Shown: positions 12,000-24,851, counted from the stretch's first letter. The stretch is DNA of 64,000 nucleotides from Botrytis cinerea B05.10 (GCF_000143535.2 NC_037323.1:2074026-2138025); one strand, 5' to 3'. Notes: generated from the letters alone by a model not told the origin. A program made the numbers and translations.

Positions 12000-13571
12000 T
12001 TATACTCTTTTTAATCGGCACTCAATCTGTGCTTGTGTTCCAATTGGATACCTCCAGATCTTAACGATTTCCAATCCAGCCGAATCAATAATATCTCTAA
12101 ATTCTTTCTCACTCTTTTCCTTCCCATTTAACATCATCATACAAAAGTCCATCCAATAAATCATCAGTTCACCACCAATCTCAGTCTTCTCGGGTCGTAT
12201 CATGTCAGCAATCACAACACGGGATGTAGGACCCATAGCTGATGCGATATTTTTGAGGAGTCGAATGCAGACTGGTTCATAAAAGTCATGGAGGATACGT
12301 CGAATGAAGTAAACATGAGCATCTGTTTTCTGTTAGATTCCGATTTCCATTTGCGTTTATACACCAGATTTTTGAAACTTTCAACCACCGAATATGTAAC
12401 TTTATTTTCCCCAACTGGACTTCTTTAACCATCGACATAACTCGTCTTAAATAATAATGCACCCGAACGAAAGACAGTGAAAAACTTACTTTTGACAGGT
12501 TGGGGTGTATGAAAATCATAAACCATTTTCTCAATATTAGGAATTTCTTGCTCAGTCAAACTTTCCAATACGTCTGATCTATCCTGAAGAATCATTTTTG
12601 CACCAAAACCTTTGGGTGCTTCTTTTTGAATAGCAACTAAAGCTTGACCTCTTCCACCTCCGATGTCCACCACAAATGGTCTCTCTTTCTCCGCTTCAAC
12701 TTCATTCTTGAGTGTAGCAAATGGATACATGCCAGTAATAGGAGATTGTCTTTCCATGGATACCATGGTCGTATTAAACATATGTAGACGCTCTGGAGTA
12801 TGAGAGATTGCTTCGTAATAAGTTTTGCCTTCCAATCCATGGCCATAGGCGTACGGCCCCTTTGTCAGATCGTAGAGATCTTCTTTGGAATGAGTTTGGA
12901 AGTACTCTGGAAGCTTAACATATGCGGGGGTATGGTCATAACTGGATCGTCAGAACTTTCGCATAATTCTGGGGTAGGCAAAGAGGAGGGGGAAGCGTGA
13001 TTAGGGAGATCATTGGCTCTGAAGACTTACATGAGCTTGAAGAATTCTTGTTGAAACCCAGGTCGATAAGCAAGAGATTTACTATTATGCGTAAAGGTAT
13101 CCGACTCTACCTCTTCTCCAATACCAAACATTACAGACATTCTTAATGCACGGGCTTGGGGAGAGTCAGTGCGAGTTCGTGGGGTGCATGTACTGGTAGA
13201 ACAACGAACCAATGGCAGATTCATCTACGTTGACAGCTGCAGCAAGGTCCTTTGCCGTTATTGATCCTTCTTCAGGGATCGTCTCAAACGTTTTCGTTTC
13301 TACCAAAAGATTGAGAGCAGCAATAACATTTGTCTATAGTATATTAGCATACGTAAATTTAAACGACTGTCCACCACCCTTAAGAGCTGAAACGCACATA
13401 TTCCCATTGTCGCATCACCACATCAATCGGCTCTTCGAGAAGGAGTCGAAGTTTGTCAACCTTTTTGAGAAGTTCAGTTCTGACATGATGATTGCCGTCA
13501 AAATTCTTGAGTTTGGTTGATATTTCATCTGCAGTTTGCGATAATTCTGAATAGTTTTGGAGAGAATCCAT
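12000..13571 (-). CDS. S-adenosylmethionine-dependent O-methyltransferase, 398 aa
   Basis: Five exons on the minus strand: 13571-13398, 13333-13210, 13154-13031, 12941-12490 and 12322-12000, 399 codons in all. The N-terminal part is the plant/fungal COMT-type dimerisation and winged-helix region (VMRQWEYTNVIAALNLLVE, then GSITAKDLAAAVNVDESAI). The SAM-binding glycine loop is VVDIGGGRG at about residues 231-239. The catalytic base is the His of RRILHDFYEP, about residue 303. Length fits fungal O-methyltransferases of about 400 residues, which methylate small aromatic or polyketide hydroxyls in the cytosol. All introns are GT-AG. A long fourth intron (about 165 bp) has a CTAAC branch site just before its CAG. 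An in-frame GTG upstream (13601) is rejected as a start in favour of the first ATG. It is divergent from another methyltransferase 0.5 kb away, hinting at shared control. Confidence 0.88.
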
Positions 13572-14078
13572 GTCGATTTCAAACGTTGTTGACAAAGCCA
13601 CAAAAGTGCTGGTTAGTTGAGGAACATCATGCTATGTACTTGAGTAGTTAACGAGGAAGACGCTCATTTCGAACTTTTTGAAGCCACGTCATAAATCTGT
13701 GTGATGTGGGGATCGAACAGTTTGAAGTGGGGACAGTCCATTCTTGCTAATACTGTATCATGGAATATTTGTTAAGAACGGATATGCTACTGAATTCAAA
13801 TTCTAATCCCGAATATACCTTGTCGCTTCCCAGCCACAAGCTCGGGGGACAGGGAGATCGAGCCGTCCCAAAAACTAATCAAAATTCCACGGGGGCATCA
13901 ACGGCTCACCAACATAATGACATGGTTCTGGAAAACAAGGAAGATCGGAATCCTTCTAGGTGTAGAAGTTCGTACTGCAAAGAGAAATCTTCCAGCGGCT
14001 TCTGAAATAAATGTTGCGAGATTCCCACACAACAGCCTTTAAATCTCGTGAATATAGTTGCAAAAGTTGAGATAATAA
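13572..14078. promoter_or_regulatory. Divergent promoter between two methyltransferase genes
   Basis: The start codons of the O-methyltransferase (-) and the LaeA/UMTA-like methyltransferase (+) face away from each other across about 0.5 kb. No gene is seen between them. The arrangement allows a shared bidirectional promoter; no specific transcription factor site was recognised. Confidence 0.5.
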
Positions 14079-15448
14079 ATGTCCGAACGAAATTTCATCG
14101 AGCCTGGAGATGATTTTATTGATGAGGTTTGTTCATGAAGAAAGCAGAATGATTATGGATAATAACAATGGCAGGGAGCAGACGTTGGAGACGATGCAAG
14201 GAGCTCTCTCGCGTCGCTCACTTCAAGCATCATGAAGGGAGTGGAAGAGAATGGAAGAACATATGCCGTGTATGGCCAAGAAGGTAAAGATTAATCGCGA
14301 ATATGCATATCCTGAGTGTCAAAGGACTGACGTTTGAAAGAGTATGGAATGCCAATGGACCAAGTGGAGATGGACCGAATCGACATGGCGCATGCAAAGT
14401 ATTTTATGCTTCTTGAGAAGAAACGATTCTTAGCACCTATCGATACAGATGTCCAAAAGGTCCTAGATCTTGGCACTGGAACTGGTTAGTTTTCTATGCA
14501 GTTCTAAGGCCGGGCCAAAGCAGATCGAGACTGATTAGATCAGGAATTTGGAGTGTTGATTTTGCTGATGCTTATCCATCCGCTGAGGTGAGTATTCAAT
14601 TATATTCAGAATGATGAGGATGATCTGACCTTGAAAGGTCTTGGGGATAGATATTGCTCCTATACAACCCAGATGGTAAGGCCCTCCACCATTTCATGAA
14701 TTGATAGAGCAAAACTTCTAGATTTCTTTGGTCTAATTTGGTTTTAGGGCTCCGCCAAATTGCCAATTCCAAGTCGACGACATCACTCAGCCTTGGACGT
14801 GGAAGAAAGATACTTTTGATTTTGTTTTCGCCAGAGATTTACTTTTCTCAGTCAGAAACTGGCCGGATCTGATTTCTCAATGCTATGAGTAAGTCTCTTC
14901 CTCGGGAATTAGACAAATTCTAACTGTTTAGTCACATTAAACCAGGCGGTTGGGTAGAGTTCCAATCCATTCATGGTGTTTTAGGCTGTGATGATGATAC
15001 ATTACCCCCTGGCAGTAAATTCCGCGAATATGATAAACACATTAGAGCCGCAGCAGTTGCATTTGGAACCCCTCTAGAAGATCCGGCTTCGTTCAAAAAA
15101 TGGCTCGACGAAGCTGGGTTTGAAGCTGTTGTGGAAAAGAAATACAAGATCCCTTCAAATCCATGGCCCAAAGATCCACGACTGAAGTTGATCGGGGCTT
15201 TTGAACAGGAAAACTTCATGACTGGACTCGAAGGTATGAGTCTTCGTACTCTTAATAAGCTTGGCTGGAGTCTAGAGGACAGCAAATTATTTCTTGGCGA
15301 AGTAAAGAAGGAAATCAAAAACAGGAGAAAGCATCCCTACTATCCATTGTAAGTTATTGTCCCCAACTCTGTGCACAAGAACTGATAATATAGCTACGTT
15401 GTATATGGCCGAAAGCCAAAACAGGAAAATAAGAAATATAGTCCATAA
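14079..15448 (+). CDS. Class I SAM methyltransferase, LaeA/UMTA-like, 331 aa
   Basis: Eight exons: 14079-14126, 14175-14283, 14341-14484, 14544-14587, 14638-14675, 14748-14888, 14932-15348 and 15394-15448. They sum to 332 codons with stop. Each junction is phase-matched, for example GTG/GIWSVDFADAYPSAE/VLGIDIAPIQPRW/APPNCQFQVDD. Motif I is DLGTGTGIW at about residue 96. Motif Post-I is VLGIDIAPIQP. The acidic FQVDDITQPW stretch and HIKPGGWVEFQ follow in family order. Fungal UMTA/LaeA-type proteins are secondary-metabolite-associated methyltransferases, most of unknown substrate; LaeA itself is a nuclear regulator, but this copy could equally be a tailoring enzyme. The first intron has the weakest branch site, so the first 16 codons are the least certain part. 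Confidence 0.87.
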
Positions 15449-16071
15449 TATTCTAGACAAATGAAATGAGGATTTTAATTCGACAGTGTTTACGAGGAAG
15501 CTATGCGTGGTTGGTAATGAAGATCTGAAGTCTGGGAAACATCAGAAAACTTCTTACTTTCTCAATAAAAATATATTGAAAAAACCTTCAAAACCCCCTG
15601 AAAAAAACATTCATAAAGTTTGAGCGAAAGAAATTCTCGTGGCAGAACCATCTCAAGTATACATACAGTCTGAGATGTAACAATGGGACTGTAACAATCG
15701 TACAAATTTTGTAGAAGATGACGAATGCTCCCGTATCCACTGCTCTCCAATTTTCTTTTCTCTAAATAGTCGCGCTTGGAACATCAGGAGAAATGCATTA
15801 TTGAGACCAAGAACTTGGAAGGTGCTGCGGGGAGACTAGCCTAAGGGAAATATCACTTGATCTAATATCACAAGAACCATCTATCATATCCATCACTTTT
15901 TCCGCAATTTATTTTGGGGCGTATGATCAAGGAGCTAATTGATTGATGTGAGCATGAAAATTTAAAATCATATTGAATAAGTATATACACTAAAATATTT
16001 GAATGGTACGGCAACGATATTTAATACTAGCAGCATTACCAGACATCATTCTGCCTTTTACCGCGAGACAT
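15449..16071. other. Convergent intergenic region
   Basis: About 0.6 kb between the 3' ends of the methyltransferase (+) and the GMC oxidoreductase (-). AT-rich, no open frame of interest. Confidence 0.5.
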
Positions 16072-17890
16072 CTAAATGTCCTCCTTGATCAAATCTGCAG
16101 CTCTCTCCGCGACAGCGTACAAAGTACTAACCAAATGACCAGAGACTTGCATAGGTAGTATACTAGCATCCACAACTCTCACATTTGCTGTTCCGTATAC
16201 CTTCAACTTTGAGTCTACCACTCCACCAACCTCTCTTGGCATCATTGCAGCCGTTGATACTGGATGGAAGTTTGAACGATAAGCAGTTTTAACCCAATCA
16301 AACCATTCCGCCTCGGTGGCATTGGCTGATACTGTGTTCAATCCAGGCTTAGTCTCCGATCCAACGAAAGAGGAAAATGGAGAAGTCTCAAAGACGGAGC
16401 GAATGAACTTGGCGGTACTGATTTGTGATGTAATATCCCAATCAAACATGTAGTAGTTTGGATTGATAGCAGCGGGCTCACCAGCTACGGAAGATGTGAT
16501 GTGGATACTTCCTCTTGCAAATGGTAACAAGGCCCAATATTCCGAACTAAAACTTGTTGCGGATGGTATGATAAGTATTTCAGCCATTGGAACTGGGTGA
16601 GTGGTCGAGAAAATCAGGTCATGTTGGACTTTGAAGAATTCCAACAAATCTGTAGCTTTGGTAATATTACCCGATGCAGCGGATACTTGTTCAGCATATG
16701 AAGGAAGAGATTGAAGAACATGGGCGGAAATGTTCTGGACTTCAGAACCAAATACTTGAGCTGCGGAAGGATAAGCTACTAAGGTTCCGGCGCCGGAGAA
16801 AGAGGTGTTGCCTGAACTGTTGTATGCAAGACCAGTATTTGTTTGATCTTGAAGATTTTCTCCGACAGTTGGAAGATCAACTACGACTGAGATGTTGTGC
16901 TCGTTCAAGATGGAAGGGTTTCCAATACCGGAAAGTTCGAGAAGAAGAGGAGATGCTAGAGCCCCAGCTGAAAGAATGACTTCGGAGTTTGCATAGATAG
17001 TATATGGAGTGCTTGAGTCGTTGGGAAGAACTTCGATTCCATTTGCGGTAGGTGTATCAGTGTTGGATTTCCAAGTGATTCGTTGAGCCAAAGTGTTTGG
17101 ATAGAGATGAAGATTGGTGCGGTTGGCAATTGGATAATAATATGCTCGTCCAGCGTCATGACGAACGTTTAATGCACTGTCGTAAGTAGCTGGGTATCGA
17201 CTGTAACCAACCATTTTACCAGTATTGACATCATCATTCGAAGGAACACCAAGAGCTGCGTATGTATCATTCAAGGTTGTGTGGAAGTTGTTGGTATCTT
17301 CCAAGCTGTTGAGCCAGCCGACCTTCAGTGGACCATCAAATCCATTCGCAGAGGCGTCATATGTTGCACCAGCTTCAGCTTGAGTAGTGGTAGGAATTTC
17401 GAGTGTCTGAGACTTTTTGTAGTATGGGAAAAGGTTGGCCCAGTTCCATCCATCGTTTCCAATGGCCTCCCAAGCATCAATTTGAACATCTTCGGCTCGG
17501 GTGTATGCCATTCCTGATTGTATTAGAAATGGCTAGAATAATTTGGTGAGGAAGCATACCATTGATAGTACTAGTCCCTCCGATGACTTTGCCAGCTCGT
17601 AAAGTTTGGGTCTTGTTTCCTGCATACTTTTGGTTGATCGATTGATACGCCCAATCAATATCCGTTCCAAAAGCTGATCCATAACCGGATGGGTTTGTCA
17701 CATTGGGATTGTTGTAACCCGAATCACCTGCCTCAATGACAGCTACAGTGACATTTAATTCAGATAAACGGTTTGCGATGACTAGACCACTGGTTCCAGC
17801 ACCAACGATGATATAATCATAGTTTAAGGTAGAGTCGGTGCTAGCTGCAGCCAAAGAGGCTACAGCAAATGTAGAGAGTAAACGATACAT
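16072..17890 (-). CDS. Secreted GMC-family FAD oxidoreductase, 590 aa
   Basis: Two exons, 17890-17560 and 17513-16072, give 591 codons with stop. The junction reads GGTSTING/MAYTRAEDVQ, the conserved GMC signature region around the FAD. The protein starts with a signal peptide (MYRLLSTFAVASLAAA). The Rossmann FAD loop IVGAGTSGLVIANRL follows at about residues 28-42, with the ribose-binding acidic residue in VIEAGDSG. The second GMC signature, GALASPLLLELSGIG, lies mid-protein. The active-site pair is at the C-terminus: the His of SNFHPVSTAAMMP and the His of VSGHLVSTLYAVAE. Several N-glycosylation sequons fit secretion. GMC enzymes oxidise alcohols or sugars (aryl-alcohol oxidase, glucose oxidase, choline dehydrogenase types). 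The substrate cannot be told from sequence, though a secreted form suggests H2O2 generation or lignocellulose attack. Confidence 0.9.
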
Positions 17891-19552
17891 GATCGGCTGG
17901 ATCGATAAAGGGATGAGGGGGTGAAGGAATGAAAGAATGTAGTGGTGAGTAAAACAAAGTATTGGACGAAGTCGCAGCTGAACTTATATGAACATTGTCC
18001 CACATACTGTCGATCCGCCCTGAGCCAATCTAGAACAGCCTCTGCTACCGACTCGAGCATTGAGTGGAGCACGTAAACTCTCTTTTGAGGATTATACAGC
18101 ATCGGTAAGTTCTTCGCTACTTTGACAAAGCAATTGTCGTGTTTGACAAAGCAAAGGGGGCTATACCGATGCCACTCCACCCGTCAATTTTGTGGTTCCT
18201 GCCTTGAGTCGAAGAAACAAGAACTACGGTCCACAATATCTTGTGTTTGGAACCTCAATCGCTTGATTGTGACGTCGGCAAAGCCTCGTCAAGAATAATA
18301 ATACCGAAAGGACATTGACGCAAGGGTCTGCTTGTCTGTGCCCATCAAAACTGTCAGTACCGATTAAGTGCCGTGCTGTTGACATTCAATCAAAGTTTGA
18401 TGGAACGGTCCGAATAAATCGAGCATTCCATGGATCTCGTCACGTCAGATAGCGTCTAAAACCCGAAAAGTCCAAAACCCGAAAAGTCCGAGATCCAATG
18501 GTTTCTCTGATCTAGAATAGAATGCAATCAGAGGAGAGAGGCAACGTCGTCGACGCAGGAGAGAAAGAACTCCACAATGCCTTATCAGTTCAGGAGGCTC
18601 AGCAAGTGTTGTGATTCGTGAAGAGCTTGGCGAAGTTTCGAAACGATAGAAAATTCTTGATGTTGCACAGACACAATGGAAATAATTGTGGAGACTCCAA
18701 TTTCCATCCCTCAATGCCCGCCTTACTAACATTGTACCAAACGGACCGAAAGAATGAGACCGACTTTGGAAAGCATTGATAAGCTATTACAATATCCACA
18801 AAGTCGGATAAAGATAAATACATGCATTTCGCAATGCCTATGTATAGTTAACCTTAAAGCTTTATTTTGACTCGCACCACCACGTACAGCTGCCAGCAAT
18901 CCCAGATCTCCATCATTCACCTTGCTACTTATCACACATCCATTGTGTTTCTCAGTAGTATCGCCATCACACGCACCAATCTCGCCACAAGCTCGATACT
19001 CCCATAGCGGTTATAGCGATATCACAACAGTCTATCCGCAGCAGACCGTATGGGTTTTGAATAGATATCGGAAATCTGGACGCAATTAGTGTATCGGTTG
19101 CAGGCTTGATACACCGCGGTGCTGGGTGGTGTTGGGATTGATTCAGATGTGAATTGTTCAGACTATGTAGTGAACATGAGAAGCATCAAAAGACGTGGAT
19201 TTTAACACCACACACAGGTCATGTTGTTTCACCTCATTGTCTACATATCTGTGTATTAAAAATACAGTGGCGAAATGCTCTCTATCGATCACGTACTATG
19301 GCAAATGGGTGCATCTTGAAACGAGCAAATTATAGAGACGCTATGGCGAATATAAAATTTTGAGATAAAATATGTACGTGATCCAATATATACAGAATCA
19401 ATATATACGATCAATAATAAAAATGCAACTCTTCTGGCCTCGAAAGAATAAAAATTTCCACCTTGCTCACCAAATCTCCTTCCTTGCTCACCAAATCCCC
19501 TTTCTTGCTACCAAACTCAAACTTCCACCATCGTTACGATACGCTTCACACA
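17891..19552. other. Intergenic, no supported gene
   Basis: About 1.7 kb of upstream DNA for the GMC gene and 3' flank of the GH62 gene. It contains a short tandem repeat of cgaaaagtcc-type units near 18465-18492. Open frames are short and unlike known proteins. Confidence 0.5.
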
Positions 19553-20515
19553 CTACTTCTTGAGAGTCAAAACTCCAGGACGGTAAGGCTGAGTATCATA
19601 GTTGCCGTTAGAGGAAGGATTCTTTCCTTGGTACAGAAACTGCAAGTTACATGGATCAATCGTCATTGTCTGATCAGGATTACTGCGAATCAAATCTCCA
19701 TGACTAATGTCGTTGGTCCAAGTGGCACCACTGTTAGCCTTTCCGGCGAATGGCGCAGCCTCAGTTGCAGCCTGTGGAGTCCATGTACCGCTTAGACTTG
19801 TAGCAGTGAATGAGCGGAAGTATCGCCCATTTGATCCGATTGCTTCAACGATCATGAGGTACTGGTTTTGACCAGCTACGGTGTAGACTTGAACTGCTTC
19901 GAAGACATTGTTGGTTGTGTCGCTAAGGACTACGGTTGATGCTGTGCCGAAATTTCCTGGGAAATTTCCGATTGGCATGCTGGATCTGTAGATTTTGCCG
20001 TTGTCTCCTGCGAAGAAGAGATACATGTTTTTGCTGTCACCAATGACGGTTTGGTCGATGGGTCCGGTACTAGAGCCGGAGATCGTGCCGGTGAAGAGGG
20101 GCTGCGATGCTGACCAGCCGTTAGCATTGGTTGGGTCGCTTGCTGTCTTGTAAGAGAATGCGGTTGGGCCCCATTGATGGGCCATAACCCAGATACTCTT
20201 TGGAGCGAAATAGAAGAGTGTAGGGGCAATGGTGGTTGAAGTCATTGCATTCTGGCTGGCTGAGGCCATGTCAGACCAGTTTGTGAAGAGCCCGAAGTTC
20301 ATTGAGCCATAGGAAGTTCCTGTGTCGTGGTCTGTAGCATAGACAAGATGTTGCCCCTTGTAGACAACGTGGGTGAAGTCCTTGAGTGAGGCCCATCCTG
20401 ACTTTGGTGTTGCCAATGCAGAAGTAGACGTCCAGCTATATTTCGATGGGAGAGCACAAGCGGCGAATGCAGCTGGTAGCACTGCAACGTCTAGTAGCAA
20501 GGCGAGGAACAACAT
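19553..20515 (-). CDS. Secreted GH62 alpha-L-arabinofuranosidase, 320 aa
   Basis: A single uninterrupted exon of 321 codons. A signal peptide ([18 protein letters not shown]) precedes the mature [22 protein letters not shown]. The fold is the five-bladed propeller of GH62. The general-base Asp is in SLKDFTHV (about residue 46), the pKa-modulating Asp in [10 protein letters not shown], and the general-acid Glu in FEAVQVY. The hydrophobic substrate-pocket stretch IWVMAHQWG is also present. The C-terminal CNLQFLYQG and YRPGVLTL motifs match family ends. Length is that of a catalytic domain with no carbohydrate-binding module. GH62 enzymes release L-arabinose side chains from arabinoxylan in plant cell walls, which fits a plant-associated or saprotrophic fungus. 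Confidence 0.95.
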   Translation of the reverse strand: MLFLALLLDVAVLPAAFAACALPSKYSWTSTSALATPKSGWASLKDFTHVVYKGQHLVYATDHDTGTSYGSMNFGLFTNWSDMASASQNAMTSTTIAPTLFYFAPKSIWVMAHQWGPTAFSYKTASDPTNANGWSASQPLFTGTISGSSTGPIDQTVIGDSKNMYLFFAGDNGKIYRSSMPIGNFPGNFGTASTVVLSDTTNNVFEAVQVYTVAGQNQYLMIVEAIGSNGRYFRSFTATSLSGTWTPQAATEAAPFAGKANSGATWTNDISHGDLIRSNPDQTMTIDPCNLQFLYQGKNPSSNGNYDTQPYRPGVLTLKK

Positions 20516-23209
20516 GTTGAAGATATATCACAGGATATTTGGAGTTGGGAGAGGAATAAAGTTATTGAGATGATTGAGAGGATATCGAACACAAGAACCT
20601 CGCGATCCTTCTCTCTTTATATCACATCACTCCCCGACTGGTGACATCGCCAAGTCAATCGATCCAGATGCCAACGAAACAACTAGCAAGGGTGGACCAT
20701 ATTAATTGTTTGTAATTGACTCTTTCTGCAATATACATACTACAGGAGGTAACGTTAAAATAAAGTTATAACAGAACCAATCATTAACAAGTTCTTTACT
20801 TATGGTAGTGCTTGGATAGACTTGTCTATATCTTATTGGCTTTCCGAGCAACTAGTAGAGGCCTATTTTATAAATTGTCACTATAATTCTTTTCTTAATA
20901 CTTGTATTATAGGATACAACGTTGAAACAAAATTGTGGGGAAGCCTGCTTGTCACAGGCCCCTCTAATTACGGCAGAGTTTTGATAGGTTCGTATATATC
21001 AGATGCCAAATGCGTACTAAGAACGGTCTCTTCGGGAACAGAAAATCGGCCGGAATGAGTACCGTGCACACCACCAAAACGTATTTTTAAGTACTCGATT
21101 TCGGCCTCTTGTGTCTTTGTCGAAGACCACGGTGTTAGATCGGGACAAAAGAAGAAGCAGCTAGTACTAAGAAGGTATATAGTTCATGATAAGATCGAGG
21201 CTCATGCCCATAGGGGCATAGTGATCTAGTGGTATAGTTTTCCATTATTATTTTATACTATTTCTAAAAGCGACCTCGGCAGTTCTAAATCTTACGTAGC
21301 TTTAAGCTCCTTAGGAATAATAATTCAGTTTACCCCTTTATCAATAGGCTTCTAGGCCCTTTTCCCCATATTTACTCCTCATATCCAAGAGCAACTAGTA
21401 CTTACAGCCTGAATAGCTACTCCCCATTTCATAACCCCTTCCTCAAACGCTAACGTTCTCCCAAGCGACAAGCCTCATATCATCATATTTGCTAAGATAA
21501 GAAGCGCTTCAATCAGGAGAGTTCTCTCGAACAAGAGAGGTAGGATTCTAGACATTTTAATCCGAATATCCTTTCTCGAATGTATACGCATCTTTGCATT
21601 TAGTAACAATAAACTTGATTGATTTCTAGTTCTTTGCAATATGATAATTGAATAGTACAATAGCTGCAGACTCAAGGCTCGCCATGATATTAAATAGCTA
21701 ATTCAAGGATTTTTATGTAGTCGTCACAAATAAGTCTGCATACAGTTTATTTTGTCTCACCTTTTCTCATGGTTCTCTAATGAAATTGGTATCGACTCTA
21801 CAACCCCAGGAGCTTGTATGCTTACGGTCGATTTTATCAGCATTCATGATACCGAGGCTGGAACTTGGTAAAATTCTGAGCGAGGTCTGGAGATAATTTC
21901 GTTGGGTAAGTTGATATTGATTAAGATGACGGGGAGTGATGATTTTGATGTTCGGAGAACACTAAATGTTCTATTCTTTGAATTTTAGAGTCTTTTTGTG
22001 GATTGGTAGCACTAGACTTTCACTTGAAATAAGGTTATGTCTCGAGAAGGGTTGGAAAGCTTAAATTAATCTTATTTGAGGTTCGGGAAATTTAAACCTA
22101 GAAAAAAATGTGGGGCGCTGGGGTACATGAATGTCATCGGGAAAATCAATGACTCGTTTGGAACAACTATGTTATGTAAAAGAGATATTTAGGAAGTATG
22201 AGTACCTTGTTGAAGGAAATGATGAATCAGGTGCAAGTTATTCGAGACTTACTAAACTAGGATCTAGATAAATGTACCTGTATACACTGCCACATTTCGA
22301 ACACTTTAAAAAATGAATATTAACACATTCAAACCTTTGATTATCCAATAATTATTGGACTTCATTCCAATTGCTGCTAGAATTACTGTCTATAATGATA
22401 GAAGATTCGTTTCTGTTAATTGTGTGCCCAACTATATCAATTCGAGTTTTTCAATGATAATTTGAATCCCTACAACCTGTGAATTCGGAGATGTTCGAAC
22501 TTCGTTCCTTTTTCCAGTAGCTAGCTGTATATACCACTTTTACAATCAAAGTAATACTACAATCTCTTTTTTAATGGGTTTGAGCAGTTAAGCGATGTAC
22601 AATGCATTGTTCTGATTATTTCACATTAAATGAATATTGTAAGCATAATAAGAATCTAATATCTGAAAGTACTGTAAAAAATGTGAAATAATCTTTATCT
22701 GAGCTATGGATACTCAGACTGAATATTTCCTATTTGAAGTAAGTCCAACCAATACAAAATTTTCACAGAGTATGCCCCTTCAAACATTGATTTTCCGCTC
22801 TCTTGTATTGATGTTACTTCATTGTATATCAGCCACCGGTTATAAACAAAAGGAAAACAAGCTTACACTTTCAAAGCACTCGATGGCATTTATCCTATAA
22901 CCTTATTTAATATTCGGTGTACTTGTGAAATCACTCCGATGAATGGTAGGGGTATTGGTCACACAAGCAGTGTAAACGATACTCATTATCCCTACCAATG
23001 AAAACTCTACGGTATTCAAGACTGCGGGCTAATTATCGCCACGTAGAGATGTGTAAGTCGAAAGCCTTGCAATTTTTCATTAGCGAAAATGACCGCACTG
23101 AACAAACTTTCTATGTTATTGCTTTGGGATTCTTTCAACTCGAAATCTTCCACAATCTCGTTTGGGGTTCTTTCAACTCGAAATCTTCCACAATCTCGTT
23201 TCGACGGTC
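20516..23209. other. Intergenic, AT-leaning, no supported gene
   Basis: About 2.7 kb upstream of the GH62 gene. It includes a tRNA-like stretch around 21206-21295 (see findings) and otherwise only short frames. Composition becomes more AT-rich between 21800 and 22700 without reaching the extreme of the transposon island. Confidence 0.45.
23130..23204. repeat. Tandem direct duplication, 38-bp period
   Basis: The stretch beginning ttctttcaactcgaaatc at 23130 is repeated from 23168 with almost no change. This is a recent short tandem duplication at the 5' edge of the DUF6590 pseudogene. Confidence 0.85.
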
Positions 23210-24851
23210 TCATACAAGGGACTCGAAAACATCTTCCAATACTAATTTGTGGAGTACCTTTCAATGGACTGCTGAAAGAAAAGAGTGGGCTTCGTACAGC
23301 AACAATTCCCGAGGTGAAATCGAATGGAGGTTCGAACACGATATACTAACATCTTCTGCCAATACAGATATTCCGAGACTCGACAATAACATGCTGCTCG
23401 AAGGTGAATCGGAAAATACATTGAATTACTAAAAAACAATATCTATCCTAGAGAAAGTGACGATATTGACACTGACGAATCCACCGGCACCTGCTACCCT
23501 AACTTCATTCGTCGATGCAGACCCCAAATTGTAGCCAAACTCGGAGACCACAGCACATCTCTGGAGCACAAGAACTCCAATCCAAGTGCTTGCAATATTA
23601 ACAACATATCTATCTACTAAACTATGATGGATTATAAAGTGCGCCGTGATAGGGACTTCAAATTTGGAACAGTGAGTTTTTGATCTCATATTTTCAAATC
23701 ATGATGTCACAATTGATTCAAGCAGGTCTTCAAAGCTCTTTGATCTGAACCAATTGAAGATAAGAATGGATGAGGAAGTACAATATCATATAGACAGAAG
23801 CATGGAGAACCGATATATGCGAAAGTTCGAAAGTTTGTTGTTATAGATAGTCGATGGGATCACTGTCTTTGTTGTGAGTTTAGTCTCCTATTCTTCATTG
23901 TATATTGATCATGTCTAACATATTAGGCTAATGATTACCCATAAAGGACGAGCGACAAGCAAGCCTGGTGTGCGTATTGCAGATCATGCGAATATCTACA
24001 CGACGGAGCCAAAACTCATTCCAAACGAGAACGGTAGCGAAATAGTATTTCAGCCAATCAGAATGATACCATACTCAGCAAGACATCATTTCGATTCGTC
24101 GTCGAGAATAAATTATGTGAAAGTTTATACTTTGGAGTACAACTTTGAGGTCTGGTTTATTCATGAAATTCATGAATGCAGTGTGCATGCATTAAAGAGT
24201 TCCTACAGCTATGCCCCTACGCCATCTTTGAGCCGACCAACTCAAATAACTAACTCAAGCTCATATCCAACAAAAAACTCCAGGAATAGCAATTCTTTAG
24301 ACGTCCCTGGCCGGTCCACCTCATCGTACTAACCTACAACGTCAGGCTATAGAACTCACATGCCTCCATCAGCATCAACTTGTGGTAAAGAGTCTGATAT
24401 TGGCTACTTATGTTCCAGCCAGTATGGCAGAAACAGTTCGGAAACACAATATCCTCCAAGAGAGTATACGGCGTACTCTTCTCTTCAGTACAGCTTATAT
24501 CAGAATACCTCATTGACAAATTCTTCATCCCGATACCCGGAGAAGTCTTCTAGGTCATCTTGGAAAACAGGTTAAATCACCGGTTTTCATAATGTTGAAA
24601 CAGGGGGACACAGTGCTACAGGAAGATGTGCCACGACTCTGGATAGCATACCTTCGTGTTCTTCACACCCTTCGACAATACACCATTCTTTACAATTTCA
24701 TCCCTCACAAACCCTTGTATCACAATCCTCATCCAACGGTCGAAGCATCACGAACCCATCTCAAGATTCGAAGAAAGTCATTCGGAAATCAGGGAAGGTT
24801 GACCTCCGCGCTCAATACAATATCATACAGAGTGACACAGGGAGTGGATGA
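23210..24851 (+). pseudogene. DUF6590-type fungal protein, disrupted by stop codons
   Basis: Fragments in order along the plus strand resemble the fungal DUF6590 family. They are a Trp-rich WSTFQWTAERKEW stretch near 23250, an RDFKFGT / VFKAL / SEP segment around 23655-23750, RKFVVIDSRWDHCLC to 23872, and then HKGRATSKPGVRIADHANIYT and SSRINYVKVYTLEYNFEVWFIHEI (23935-24180). A long Ser/Thr/Pro-rich tail in the same frame follows. The segment holds in-frame stops at 23741 (TGA where the family has Trp), 23771 (TGA), 24330 (TAA), 24573 (TAA) and 24849 (TGA, possibly the natural end). All are of the kind produced by C:G to T:A change. The intron at 23672-23725 (GTGAGT..CAG) is well formed; the junction near 23874/23927 is not in phase and may carry a frameshift. 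The function of intact members is unknown. Confidence 0.6.

Noticed and set aside
18445..18935. Overlapping minus-strand frames between the GMC and GH62 genes
   Set aside because: Short, overlapping in different frames, no domain; not distinguishable from chance.
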